Positions 1-8,443 of a DNA stretch of 64,000 nucleotides are shown piece by piece. Origin of the DNA: Bradyrhizobium ottawaense (lineage in GTDB: Bacteria; Pseudomonadota; Alphaproteobacteria; Rhizobiales; Xanthobacteraceae); the NCBI RefSeq assembly GCF_900099825.1, contig NZ_LT629693.1:3669001-3733000 (forward strand), given 5' to 3'. The position numbers and the translations under genes are program-made. Each line of letters begins with the position of its first letter. Positions within the stretch are counted from its first letter, which is position 1. The notes under the pieces were generated by a model that did not search any database, was not told the origin of the DNA, and saw only the letters and a list, made by a program, of their open reading frames with translations.

Positions 1-52
1 ATGGTCGAGCGGCAGATCTAGGGTTCGGCCGCACGGATCATTCTCTCGACGT

Positions 53-142
53 CGTCATGCCCGGGCTTGTCCCGGGCATCCACGTTTTTGGGACGACGAT
101 GCAAGAATGACGTGGATGGCCGGGTCAAGCCCGGCCATGACG
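53..142. repeat. Palindromic intergenic repeat, family A (copy 1)
   Basis: The left half (CGTCATGCCCGGG, CTTGT, CCCGGGCAT) and the right half (ATGGCCGGG, TCAAG, CCCGGCCATGACG) each fold on themselves and also pair with each other through CCACG/CGTGG. A near-identical copy lies at 61642-61729 and a one-hairpin version at 53177-53207. The first 216 bases of the window hold no convincing gene. Confidence 0.85.
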
Positions 143-216
143 AATTCGTGGCGTACGTTGTGAGCCGACCGTTCGCAGAGTAGCCTGCGCACGACGCGCA
201 CGCCCGGAGCCATCGC

Positions 217-1140
217 ATGCCCTCCCCCATCATCCTGCATCACTTCGACGAGTCGCCGTTCTCCGAGAAAATCCGCGTCGTTTTCGGGCTGAAGGACATC
301 GCCTGGACCTCGGTTCGTATCTCACGAATCATGCCGCGGCCCGACCTGATGCCGATGACCGGGGGCTATCGGCGCACACCGGTGATGCAGATCGGCGCCG
401 ACATCTATTGCGACTCGCAGTGCATCCTTCGCGAGCTCGAGCGGCGCTTTCCGCAGCCAAGCCTGCTCCCGGACGGCAGCACGGGACTCGCCTGGGCCTC
501 GGCAATGTGGACCGACCGCTCGTTCTTTCAGAACACCGTCAACCTCGTCTTCGGCTCGCTGGCCGACAAGGTGCCGCAGGAGTTCATCGCCGACCGCGAA
601 AAACTGCGCGGCGCCAAATTCGACGTCGCGGCCATGACATCGGCGATCGCGCAAATGCGCGATCAGCTTCGCACCCATCTGCAATGGATCGAAATGCAGC
701 TTGCGGACGGCCGCGCCTGGCTCGGCGGCGACACAGCCTGTCTTTTCGACGTCAACGCCTACATGAACGTCTGGTACGTCAGGCAGAACATGCCTGACGC
801 CGACGCGCTGCTGGCGGAGTTCGGCCATGTCCGTGCCTGGGAGACGCGGATGCGCGCGATCGGCCATGGCCGGCGCAGCGAAATGTCGACCGCCGAAGCC
901 CTCAGCATCGCCAAAGACGCGGTCCCGCAGACCGCCGAACAGGCCGACCCCCGCGATCCGAACGGCCGCCAGCCCGGCGACCGGGTCGAGGTCATGCCCG
1001 ACGACTACGGCAAGATCAAAGTCGGCGGCGAAATCGTCGCCCTCTCGCCGCAGCATATTGCGATCCGGCGGCATGATCCGCTGGCCGGCGACGTGGTGGT
1101 GCACTTTCCGCGCGCCGGGTTTCTCGTCCTGCCCATTTGA
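217..1140 (+). CDS. Glutathione S-transferase family protein with C-terminal extension
   Basis: 307 residues. The N-terminal thioredoxin-like domain (about residues 4-80) carries the SPFSEKIR start of the first helix, the cis-proline loop RRTPVMQIG and the acidic DSQCI segment that binds glutathione in this fold. An all-helical domain follows (about 90-220). The last 60 or so residues (from about 245) form a basic and hydrophobic, probably beta-rich tail that ordinary GSTs of about 210 residues lack. The active-site position has Ser-Pro-Phe-Ser rather than a Cys-Pro-x-Cys, so a Ser-type conjugating enzyme or a binding role is likelier than a thiol reductase. The ATG at 217 is preceded by a GGAG. 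The gene is read toward the histidine kinase 92 bases downstream. The substrate cannot be told from sequence. Confidence 0.85.
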   Translation: MPSPIILHHFDESPFSEKIRVVFGLKDIAWTSVRISRIMPRPDLMPMTGGYRRTPVMQIGADIYCDSQCILRELERRFPQPSLLPDGSTGLAWASAMWTDRSFFQNTVNLVFGSLADKVPQEFIADREKLRGAKFDVAAMTSAIAQMRDQLRTHLQWIEMQLADGRAWLGGDTACLFDVNAYMNVWYVRQNMPDADALLAEFGHVRAWETRMRAIGHGRRSEMSTAEALSIAKDAVPQTAEQADPRDPNGRQPGDRVEVMPDDYGKIKVGGEIVALSPQHIAIRRHDPLAGDVVVHFPRAGFLVLPI

Positions 1141-1231
1141 ATATCAGTTTATCGATCCGGTTCCATCGCCCGCAAGCCGCTTTATTCCCGGCGACGGATT
1201 GCAGTAAGCTTGGCGCAGAGTCGGAGCGCCC

Positions 1232-3394
1232 GTGCAGACAGCACAACCTAACTCGCTGAGACTGCTGCAGTGGATGATGGTCGCCTCATTGGCCCTTCCG
1301 CTGGCGTTGTTCGCCTTTGCGTCTGCGGTATCCTGGGTTTCGATCCAGCAAACCGCCGACCGCGAGATCGAGCGCACCCTGGATGTCGCGCACGAGCACG
1401 CGCTGAAAGTGTTCGAAACCATCGACCGCACCCTGTCGGAAATCGCCGAGATCATCCGCGGCATTCCCGACGCCGGCATCGCGTCCCGCGAGGAAGCCCT
1501 GCATCGGCGGCTGAAGCAACTGGTGGACTCGCTTCCGCAGGTAAAATCGGCCTGGGTTTTCGACGCCAAGGGCCATGCGCTCGCCAACAGCCTGGTCGTG
1601 CCCGCACCCGACATCGATTTTTCGGACCGGGACTATTTCAAGGCCCATGTGGACCGCGATATCGGGACCTATATCGGCGAGGCGTTGAGGCCGCGGCCGC
1701 CCTATCAGGGCGCGGCGTTCTTCGGCGTCAGCCGACGGCGCAGCAACGAGGACGGCAGCTTTGGCGGCGTGATCCAGGCCTCGGTACTCCCGGAATATTT
1801 CGAGAATTTCTACGCCCGGATCGGCCGCGAGCCCGGCAGCTTCTTTGCGTTCGGCCTGACCGACGGCGTGGTGCTGGCGCGCTTCCCGGCGAGCGACAGT
1901 GATATTCGGCTCGATCGCAACGGACCCATCGGCCGAAAGATCGCGGTCGATCCCAAGGCCGGGCTGATCACCGTGACGTCGCCGACGGATGGCATCGAGC
2001 GCCGCCTCGGCTACCAGCGGCTCGCCGAATATCCGATCTATGTCTCAGCCGGCCTCGAGACCTCGGCGATCCGCTCCCGCTGGCTCTCCACCATGAGCCA
2101 GCATTTGATCTTCGGGGCGCCTGCCACCGCGCTCTTGTTCGTGCTGCTCGCCTCGGCATTGCGGCGGACGCGCCGGCTGTATTTCGAAGCCGCCAAACGT
2201 CTGGAAGCCGAGGAGGCGCTGAAGCACGGCCAGCGGCTGGAGGCGCTGGGCCAGCTCACCGGCGGCGTCGCGCATGACTTCAACAACCTGCTCACGGTGA
2301 TCCGCGCATCCGTCGACCTGCTGCAGCGGCCGGACCTGCCGGAGCCGAAGCGGCTGCGCTACATCGAGGCGATCTCCGACACGGTCACGCGCGCCGCCAG
2401 GCTGACCAGCCAGTTGCTGGCGTTCGCACGGCGGCAGACCTTGAAACCCGAACTGTTCGACGTCGGCCATAACGTGCGGATGCTCGGCGAAATGATCGGA
2501 ACGCTGATCGGGTCGCGGATCGAGATCGTGATCGCGGCGCCGGACGCGCCCTGCTTCATCAACGCCGACGCCGGCCAGTTCGAGACCGCTGTTATCAACA
2601 TGGCGGTCAATGCGCGGGACGCGATGGACGGCCACGGCCGGCTCACGGTGACGGTGCGAACGGTTGACGCATTGCCGAAGGCTGCCGGGCCTTCACACCA
2701 TCCGCATGCCCGAAATCCACTTGGTTACGTCGCCGTATCGGTGGCCGATACCGGCATCGGCATACCCAAGGATCAGTTCGAACGAATCTTCGAGCCGTTC
2801 TTCACCACCAAGCAGGTCGGCCAGGGCACCGGGCTCGGCCTGTCGCAGGTGTTCGGCTTTGCCAAACAGTCCGGCGGCGAAGTCGACGTCGCCAGTGAAA
2901 TCGGCAAAGGCAGCACCTTCACGCTGTATCTGCCGCACGCCGCCGGCGCCAGCAGGTCGCAACAGGTGCCGGAGGAAGATGCGCCGCCGATCGACGGCCA
3001 TGGCATGACGGTGCTGGTGGTCGAGGACAATCCCGAGATCGGGAAATTTGCCGCCGACGCGCTGGCCGGGCTCGGCTACACCGCCAGACTGGTCGGCAAC
3101 GCCACCCATGCCCTCGAAGAGCTGGCCGTCGATGCCGATGGTTTCGACGTGGTCTTCAGCGACGTGGTGATGCCGGGAATGACCGGCCTCGAACTGGCGC
3201 AGGAAATCCGTCGCTACCATCCCGACCTGCCCGTCGTGCTGACCAGCGGCTACAGCCACGTGCTGTCGGAACACGGCAGCACCGGCTACGAGCTGCTGCA
3301 AAAGCCCTACTCGATCGAGCAGCTCGCGCGCGTGCTGAACCGGCTGGGGCGTTGGCGCAGGGAGAGGCGAGCCGCGACAGCGGCGGCGGGGTGA
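1232..3394 (+). CDS. Hybrid sensor histidine kinase with PDC/dCache sensor and receiver domain
   Basis: 720 residues, GTG start. A first membrane helix (about 12-35) and a second (about 290-312) bracket a periplasmic PDC/dCache-like sensor domain with the typical FSDRDYFKAH motif. The cytoplasmic part has a HisKA dimerisation helix with GGVAHDFNNLL (phosphoacceptor His about 348), the ATPase N box (NMAVNARDAM), G boxes (DTGIGIPKD, GTGLGLS) and a C-terminal receiver with acidic pair ED near 597 and phosphoacceptor Asp about 644 (FSDVVMPG), ending with the conserved KPY lysine. This is the CckA-like HDFNN kinase class. It would autophosphorylate in response to a periplasmic ligand, probably a small organic acid or amino acid, and pass phosphate to its own receiver or an unlinked partner. 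No response regulator with an output domain is adjacent. Confidence 0.93.
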   Translation: MQTAQPNSLRLLQWMMVASLALPLALFAFASAVSWVSIQQTADREIERTLDVAHEHALKVFETIDRTLSEIAEIIRGIPDAGIASREEALHRRLKQLVDSLPQVKSAWVFDAKGHALANSLVVPAPDIDFSDRDYFKAHVDRDIGTYIGEALRPRPPYQGAAFFGVSRRRSNEDGSFGGVIQASVLPEYFENFYARIGREPGSFFAFGLTDGVVLARFPASDSDIRLDRNGPIGRKIAVDPKAGLITVTSPTDGIERRLGYQRLAEYPIYVSAGLETSAIRSRWLSTMSQHLIFGAPATALLFVLLASALRRTRRLYFEAAKRLEAEEALKHGQRLEALGQLTGGVAHDFNNLLTVIRASVDLLQRPDLPEPKRLRYIEAISDTVTRAARLTSQLLAFARRQTLKPELFDVGHNVRMLGEMIGTLIGSRIEIVIAAPDAPCFINADAGQFETAVINMAVNARDAMDGHGRLTVTVRTVDALPKAAGPSHHPHARNPLGYVAVSVADTGIGIPKDQFERIFEPFFTTKQVGQGTGLGLSQVFGFAKQSGGEVDVASEIGKGSTFTLYLPHAAGASRSQQVPEEDAPPIDGHGMTVLVVEDNPEIGKFAADALAGLGYTARLVGNATHALEELAVDADGFDVVFSDVVMPGMTGLELAQEIRRYHPDLPVVLTSGYSHVLSEHGSTGYELLQKPYSIEQLARVLNRLGRWRRERRAATAAAG

Positions 3395-3402
3395 GCTCTA
3401 GC

Positions 3403-3485
3403 CGTCATTCCGGGATGGTGCGCAAGCACCAGACCCGGAATCTCGAGATTCCGGGTTCGATGCTGCGCATCGCCCCGGAATGACG
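3403..3485. repeat. Palindromic intergenic repeat, family B (copy 1)
   Basis: Outer arms CGTCATTCCGGG / CCCCGGAATGACG enclose a central CCCGGAATCTCGAGATTCCGGG palindrome-like core and GATGC/GCATC arms. Sister copies are at 35410-35492, 47637-47711 and 59587-59679. It sits between the histidine kinase and the ABC transporter. Confidence 0.9.
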
Positions 3486-3541
3486 ACGCGGGAAGCCCGG
3501 AACCCGATGGAACCTTCTGATTTCCCTCGCGTTACCGCGCC

Positions 3542-5545
3542 ATGGCCAAACCAGTCGTCACGTCAAAACCGTCCGCGAAGAAATCGCCGGCGAAGGATTC
3601 CGCTGCCAGGAAAGCCTCTGAAACGAAGTCAGAGATCGTCGATATCACCGCCGAGGACGGCGAGCATGTCGAACCGCCGCCGCCGGAGGTGGTCGAGCCC
3701 GATCCGGAATGGACCGAGGAAGAGGCCGAACAAGCGCGCAAGGATTACCTGCTGACGCGGTTCTGGATCAGTGCGCGCGGATTCTGGGGCAAGGGCGGCG
3801 ACCGGCTGGCGTGGATTTTCACGATCGGTCTCTTGATCCTGATCGTCGCCAATGTCGGCTTTCAATACGGCATCAACGTCTGGAACCGGGCAATCTTCGA
3901 CGCCATCGAGAAGAAAGACTCCATTGGCGTCTTCCATCTCTCCGCGGTGTTCTTTCCGCTCGCGATCGGCAGCGTGCTGCTTGGCGTGGCGCAGGTGTTC
4001 GCGCGCATGGGCATTCAGCGCCGCTGGCGCGCCTGGCTGACCAATTCGGTGGTGTCGCGCTGGCTCGCCAACGGCCGCTACTACCAGCTCAACCTCGTCG
4101 GCGGCGACCACAAGAATCCGGAATACCGCATCGCCGAGGATCTGCGGATCGCAACCGACTCGCCGGTCGATTTCATGGCCGGCATCACCTCGGCATTTCT
4201 GTCGGCCGCGACCTTCATCGCCGTGCTCTGGACCATCGGCGGCGCACTGACGGTGACGGTCGGCGGATCTGTCATCACCATTCCCGGCTTCCTGGTGATC
4301 GCCGCAGTGATCTACGCCGCCATTGCCTCCGGTTCGATCATGACCATCGGGCGCCAGTTCGTGCAGGTGTCCGAGGACAAGAACCAGGCCGAGGCCGAAT
4401 ATCGCTATGCGCTGACGAGAGTCCGCGAAAACGGCGAGAGCATCGCGCTGCTCGGCGGCGAGGAGGAAGAGCGCGACGGCATCGACAAGACATTTACGAA
4501 GGTGCTGCGGCAATGGGCGCGGCTGGCCGGCCAGCACATGCGCACCACGCTGGTGTCGCAGGGATCGAGCCTGATCGCGCCGGTGGTCCCGCTGCTGTTG
4601 TGCGCGCCAAAGTTTCTCGACGGCAGCATGACGCTCGGACAGGTGATGCAGGCGGCCTCCGCCTTCACCATCGTGCAGACCGCGTTCGGCTGGCTGGTGG
4701 ACAACTATCCGCGGCTGGCAGACTGGAATGCCTGCGCCCGCCGCATCGCCTCGCTGATGATGTCGCTCGACGGGCTCGAGCGCGCCGAGCGCGGCGACGG
4801 CATCGGCCGCATCAAGCGCGGCGAGACCGAAGGCAGTGCCATGCTCAGCCTCAACGATCTCTCGGTGACGCTCGATGACGGCACCGCGGTGGTCGGCGAA
4901 ACCGAAGTGGTGGTCGAGCCCGGCGAACGCCTGCTGGTGGCCGGCGAATCCGGCACCGGAAAGAGCACGCTGGTGCGCGCGATCGCGGGGCTGTGGCCAT
5001 GGGGCGACGGCAGCGTCAATTTCCATCCCGACCGGCGGCTGTTCATGCTGCCGCAAAAACCTTACATCCCGTCCGGCACGTTACGCCGCGCCATCGCCTA
5101 TCCCGGCGCCGCCGACGACTGGAGCGTCGAGCAGATGGGCGAAGCCCTGCACAAGGTCGGGCTCGATCATCTCAAGGAGAAGATCGAGGAAGAGGCGCCG
5201 TGGGACCAGATCTTGTCGGGCGGCGAAAAGCAGCGGCTGGCATTCGCGCGGCTGTTGCTGCACCACCCCGACATCGTGGTGCTCGACGAAGCGACCTCGG
5301 CACTCGACGAAAAGAGCCAGGACAAGATGATGGACATCGTCATCAAGGAATTGCCGAAGGCGACCATCGTCAGCGTCGCCCATCGGGTCGAGCTGGAAGC
5401 GTTCCACAGCCGCAAGATCGTGCTGGAACGGCGCAAGGGCGGCGCCAAGCTCGTCAGCGACATCGACCTGATCCCGCGCAAGGGCAAGCGCCGCCTGCTC
5501 GGCCGCTTCCTGCGGCAGCGCAACGCGCCGAACAAGGCGGCGTGA
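3542..5545 (+). CDS. ABC transporter, fused permease and ATPase (SbmA/BacA-YddA type)
   Basis: 667 residues. The first 60 or so residues are Lys/Ala/Glu-rich and probably disordered. They are followed by an SbmA/BacA-like membrane domain (about 75-380, several helices, with the family's NPEYRIAEDLR and DNYPRLADWNACARR stretches). The nucleotide-binding domain has Walker A GESGTGKST near 470, signature LSGGEKQR near 558 and Walker B VVLDEATSALDE near 580. Family members import or export peptides and very-long-chain acyl compounds across the inner membrane as homodimers. The BacA branch matters for symbiosis and antimicrobial-peptide uptake, but the fused YddA-like branch seen here is of less certain substrate. 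The ATG at 3542 has only a weak upstream ribosome site, and some internal starts are possible. It lies 147 bases after the kinase, separated by a palindromic repeat, so an operon is doubtful. Confidence 0.9.
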   Translation: MAKPVVTSKPSAKKSPAKDSAARKASETKSEIVDITAEDGEHVEPPPPEVVEPDPEWTEEEAEQARKDYLLTRFWISARGFWGKGGDRLAWIFTIGLLILIVANVGFQYGINVWNRAIFDAIEKKDSIGVFHLSAVFFPLAIGSVLLGVAQVFARMGIQRRWRAWLTNSVVSRWLANGRYYQLNLVGGDHKNPEYRIAEDLRIATDSPVDFMAGITSAFLSAATFIAVLWTIGGALTVTVGGSVITIPGFLVIAAVIYAAIASGSIMTIGRQFVQVSEDKNQAEAEYRYALTRVRENGESIALLGGEEEERDGIDKTFTKVLRQWARLAGQHMRTTLVSQGSSLIAPVVPLLLCAPKFLDGSMTLGQVMQAASAFTIVQTAFGWLVDNYPRLADWNACARRIASLMMSLDGLERAERGDGIGRIKRGETEGSAMLSLNDLSVTLDDGTAVVGETEVVVEPGERLLVAGESGTGKSTLVRAIAGLWPWGDGSVNFHPDRRLFMLPQKPYIPSGTLRRAIAYPGAADDWSVEQMGEALHKVGLDHLKEKIEEEAPWDQILSGGEKQRLAFARLLLHHPDIVVLDEATSALDEKSQDKMMDIVIKELPKATIVSVAHRVELEAFHSRKIVLERRKGGAKLVSDIDLIPRKGKRRLLGRFLRQRNAPNKAA

Positions 5546-5550
5546 CGCTT

Positions 5551-5745
5551 TTCTCTTCTCCCCTTGCGGCAGAGGGTGGATCGAATGAGCGTCAGCTCAT
5601 GCGAGACGGGGTGAGGGTTGTCTCCGCGGATAGAGACCCCTCATCCGTGCTACGCGCCACCTTCTCCCATCCCAACTCGGGTCTACCCAAGTTGGGCACT
5701 AAATTAGGTCGAAGTCGGATAAATCCGACTTCGATGGGAGAAGGG
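5551..5745. repeat. Intergenic palindromic repeat cluster, family H
   Basis: This stretch has an outer CTTCTCCC / GGGAGAAG inverted pair and several inner hairpins. The best are TCGAAGTCGGA at 5709-5719 with its exact complement at 5724-5734 (loop TAAA), and CCCAACT at 5671-5677 with AGTTGGG at 5690-5696. It lies at the 3' end of two convergent genes, where it could act as a bidirectional transcript end. Confidence 0.75.
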
Positions 5746-5767
5746 AAGAGGCAGGCCGCTTCGGCGA

Positions 5768-6010
5768 CTACCGCAGGACGCATTGCATCGATTGCCGGCT
5801 CCATCGATGGAATTGACCGCACGGGGGCGTCGGCCGGGACGTTGCCGGGCACTCATTCCGGACCGGCAATCCCTGCTCCCATCCGTCGCGGACGCATGAC
5901 CCGGAGCCAGAGGTGTGGCAACCGACGCCACAGCTATCCTCGGCAAAGGCGGGCGCTGCAAACGCGAAGGCAATGAAGCAGGATGCTAGGCAGGCAGATC
6001 GCAAGGTCAT
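5768..6010 (-). CDS. Small secreted cysteine-containing protein, unknown function
   Basis: 80 residues. The ATG at 6010 is chosen because AAGGAGGAGCC lies directly upstream and because the product then starts with a clean Sec signal peptide (MTLRSACLASCFIAFAFAAPAFA, with cleavage predicted after AFA). The mature part is about 57 residues with five cysteines (EDSCGVGCHTSGSGSC, NECP, PPCG, MQCV), suggesting disulfide bonds in the periplasm. No known domain is recognised. It is read in the same direction as the upstream-lying cyclase stop, 112 bases away, and has an 18-base palindrome in that gap. Confidence 0.7.
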   Translation of the reverse strand: MTLRSACLASCFIAFAFAAPAFAEDSCGVGCHTSGSGSCVRDGWEQGLPVRNECPATSRPTPPCGQFHRWSRQSMQCVLR

Positions 6011-6051
6011 CGTGGCTCCTCCTTGTCCGACAGGATTGATGCGCCGGATTA

Positions 6052-6069
6052 ATGTTGACGCATCAACAT
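6052..6069. promoter_or_regulatory. Candidate operator palindrome upstream of the small secreted protein
   Basis: ATGTTGA-CGCA-TCAACAT is a perfect 7-base inverted repeat with a 4-base spacer, 42 bases before the ATG at 6010. The spacing suits a dimeric repressor or activator. It resembles a FixK/FNR half-site pair, but the spacer is too short for the TTGAT-N4-ATCAA box. Confidence 0.4.
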
Positions 6070-6122
6070 CGTTCCCATGGCCCATTTCCGGACCTTCACC
6101 ACTGGCCGATCTGACGCTTCAT

Positions 6123-7322
6123 TCAGCCGTGATACGCAAACAGCTCGATCGGGTCGTTGAAGCCGCGCACCGGATATTCACCGACGCGTTCGAGTTCGAA
6201 ATCGTCTTTGACGAAGTCGGTGAACGCGCGCGACAACAACACCGTCCGGCCCAATTGCTTGGTGAGGGTTTCAAGACGCGAAGCCATGTTGACCGCCGGA
6301 CCGATGACGGTGAAGTCGAGCCGGGCGCGCGACCCGATATTGCCGTACATGACGTCGCCGACGTGGATGCCGATGCCGTAATTGAGCGGCGCACGACCGG
6401 TCTCGCTGTTCTTCTCGTTCAGGGCAACCATGGCCTGCCGGGCTTCGGAGACGGCATGCAGCAGATTCGCGCAGGCCGACGGCTGGCTGAGCGGGAAGAT
6501 CGCGAGCATCCCGTCGCCGATGAATTTCAGGATTTCCCCGCCATGTCGCGCCACCGGCTCCGACATCGCGTCGAAATAATTGTTCAGGAGATCGATGACG
6601 TCATCGCGCGGCCAGTTGTCGGAGATCCGGGTAAAATCCCTGAGATCGCAGATCATGATGGCGGCGCTCACCGTCGTCCCGGTTCCACGCCGGGTGGCGC
6701 CGGCCAGAATGAGTTCGCCGGCATGCGACCCGACATAGGTTTCGAGCAGCGTTCGCGCCAGCCGGTTCTTGATCCGGATTTCGCTGACCAGCGCCAGCAC
6801 CGGCAACACGTTCCGCAGGCTGGCAAGATGCGCGTCGTCGAAGCCGCCGGGCCGGTCGGTGGCAAAGGTCACGATGTGCCGCTTGCCGAGCGTATGGTAC
6901 AGCGGCCACGCCACATAGTCGGTCAGGCCTTTCGCCCGCATCTCGTCATAGACGGCGTGCTGGCGGCCGAGCGAGGGATCGCGTTCGAGATTCTCGCGCA
7001 CTTCGGTTGCACCGTCGTGAATTTCGTTGGCGGGACTGCCGATATATTCGGATCGCTCCCGGACATCGTAATCCACGCGCGCCAGCTCGGCTTCGCGCAT
7101 CCCGTCGGCCCACAGGATCCGGGCGCCCAGCCATTGCGGATGGTGGATCAGGATGTGAAGCGTCGACCGCTTGACCGGAAGGCCCGCTCGCTGGAGCCGG
7201 ATGCACAGCTCGGCGAAGATGTTGTCGATGAAGCGCTCGTCGCGCGTCTCGTTGGTCAGCCAGTGCACGACGTCGCTGTCGGAATACGCGGCGACGGGAT
7301 CGATCTTTGACGGCGCGTCCAT
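6123..7322 (-). CDS. Class III adenylate/guanylate cyclase with N-terminal sensory region
   Basis: 399 residues. Residues 1-190 form a predicted GAF-like sensory region (a YVAWPL strand and the LGKRHIVTFATDRPGGF segment). The C-terminal 195 residues are a class III cyclase domain with the metal-binding motif IMICDLRDFT (first Asp of the pair), the GGEILKFIGDGMLAIF loop (second Asp), and IGIHVGDVMYGNIGS followed by DFTVIGPAVNMASRLE, which holds the transition-state Asn/Arg. This organisation is typical of rhizobial soluble cyclases. It should make cAMP or cGMP in the cytoplasm. It is one of three class III cyclases in the window, each with a different N-terminus. Confidence 0.92.
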   Translation of the reverse strand: MDAPSKIDPVAAYSDSDVVHWLTNETRDERFIDNIFAELCIRLQRAGLPVKRSTLHILIHHPQWLGARILWADGMREAELARVDYDVRERSEYIGSPANEIHDGATEVRENLERDPSLGRQHAVYDEMRAKGLTDYVAWPLYHTLGKRHIVTFATDRPGGFDDAHLASLRNVLPVLALVSEIRIKNRLARTLLETYVGSHAGELILAGATRRGTGTTVSAAIMICDLRDFTRISDNWPRDDVIDLLNNYFDAMSEPVARHGGEILKFIGDGMLAIFPLSQPSACANLLHAVSEARQAMVALNEKNSETGRAPLNYGIGIHVGDVMYGNIGSRARLDFTVIGPAVNMASRLETLTKQLGRTVLLSRAFTDFVKDDFELERVGEYPVRGFNDPIELFAYHG

Positions 7323-7501
7323 AGCTTGCTCCCGGGCAATGACCGTCGACCGACGGCACCGGATATGTCGTGTTCCTGCCCGACGCCGTCAATGGCGTCC
7401 GCCGCAGCCTGAATGTCCGATTTGCGCCAGAGGACTAAACCGCTCGCGCGGTAGGGCGCTGCGGCTGGCAGCACAGCCAACACGATAGCGCGGCGGGGCG
7501 T

Positions 7502-7544
7502 CCTGTTTTGAGATGAGGGGTTCGCAACCTTCACTCAAAACAGG
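7502..7544. repeat. Perfect 11-base inverted repeat in the leader of the IS91-type element
   Basis: CCTGTTTTGAG at 7502-7512 and its exact complement CTCAAAACAGG at 7534-7544 can form a hairpin with a 21-base loop directly before the recombinase ribosome site. Its right arm overlaps that site (CAGGAG), so folding would hide it. It may also be the left terminus of the element. Confidence 0.7.
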
Positions 7545-7554
7545 AGCATCCCTC

Positions 7555-8433
7555 ATGACCGATAAGGCCATAAGCCCGCTGCGGCAGCGCATGATCGAAG
7601 ACATGACGATCCGCAAGTTCGCGCCGAAGACCCAACATGACTACGTGCAGAGGGTCAAGCACTTCGCCGTCTTCCTCGGCCGCTCGCCCGACACGGCGAG
7701 CTTCGAAGACGTACGCCGCTATCAGCTCCATCTGGCGACGAGCGGTGCCGGCGTTCCGACCCTCAACCAAAGCGTCTCGACACTGCGGTTCTTTTTCAAG
7801 ATCACGCTCGGGCGCGCCGACATCGTGAACCACACCCAGTTTATCCACGTGCCCCGCAAGCTGCCGGTGGTCCTGAGCCCGGAAGAAGTCGCCCGCTTTC
7901 TCGATGCGGCACCGGAGCTCAAATACAAGGCGGCATTGAGTGTAGCCTATGGAGCCGGATTGCGCGTGTCCGAGGTGGTCGCGCTGAAGGTATCCGACAT
8001 CGACAGCAAGCGCATGGTGATCCGGATCGAACAGGGCAAGGGCCACAAAGACCGCTACGTTATGCTTTCGCCGCATCTGCTCGAGCTGTTGCGCGCCTGG
8101 TACAACGCGGCACGTCCACAGGGGTGGCTGTTTCCCGGAATGAACCCGGTCAACCCGATGTCAGCGCGCCAGCTCAGGCGCGCCTGCGATACCGCGGCCC
8201 AGATGGCCGAGATCGGCAAGCAGGTGTCCCCGCACACCCTGCGACACAGCTTTGCGACGCATCTTCTGGAGCAGAACACCGATATCAGGGTGATCCAGGT
8301 CTTGTTGGGACATGCCAAGCTCGACACCACCGCGCTCTATACGCGTGTCGCCACCAAGACCATCCGGGAGATCGTGAGCCCGTTCGATCGCATTACAGCC
8401 AAGCTCAGGGAGGGCGCCGAACCGCCCGCCTGA
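7555..8433 (+). CDS. Tyrosine recombinase / site-specific integrase of the IS91-type element
   Basis: 292 residues. Start at ATG 7555, which follows CAGGAGCATCCCTC. The N-terminal SAM-like core-binding domain (about 10-95) is followed by a catalytic domain with the Arg of GAGLRVSEVV, Lys in the beta-hairpin (EQGKGHKDRY), the HTLRHSFATH box (His-x-x-Arg), LGHAKLDTTALYTR (His and nucleophile Tyr). All catalytic residues are present, so it appears functional. Known homologues beside IS91 transposases are thought to help resolve or target the element. It lies 10 bases ahead of the transposase and is probably cotranscribed with it. Confidence 0.92.
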   Translation: MTDKAISPLRQRMIEDMTIRKFAPKTQHDYVQRVKHFAVFLGRSPDTASFEDVRRYQLHLATSGAGVPTLNQSVSTLRFFFKITLGRADIVNHTQFIHVPRKLPVVLSPEEVARFLDAAPELKYKAALSVAYGAGLRVSEVVALKVSDIDSKRMVIRIEQGKGHKDRYVMLSPHLLELLRAWYNAARPQGWLFPGMNPVNPMSARQLRRACDTAAQMAEIGKQVSPHTLRHSFATHLLEQNTDIRVIQVLLGHAKLDTTALYTRVATKTIREIVSPFDRITAKLREGAEPPA

Positions 8434-8443
8434 AGCGCGGCGC

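Noticed and set aside
1..21. ATG GTC GAG CGG CAG ATC TAG at the left edge
   Set aside because: Could be the last codons of an upstream gene, but six codons are too few to support any call.
5913..7310. 465-codon plus-strand frame opposite the cyclase
   Set aside because: Antisense of the cyclase gene; no ribosome site or domain.
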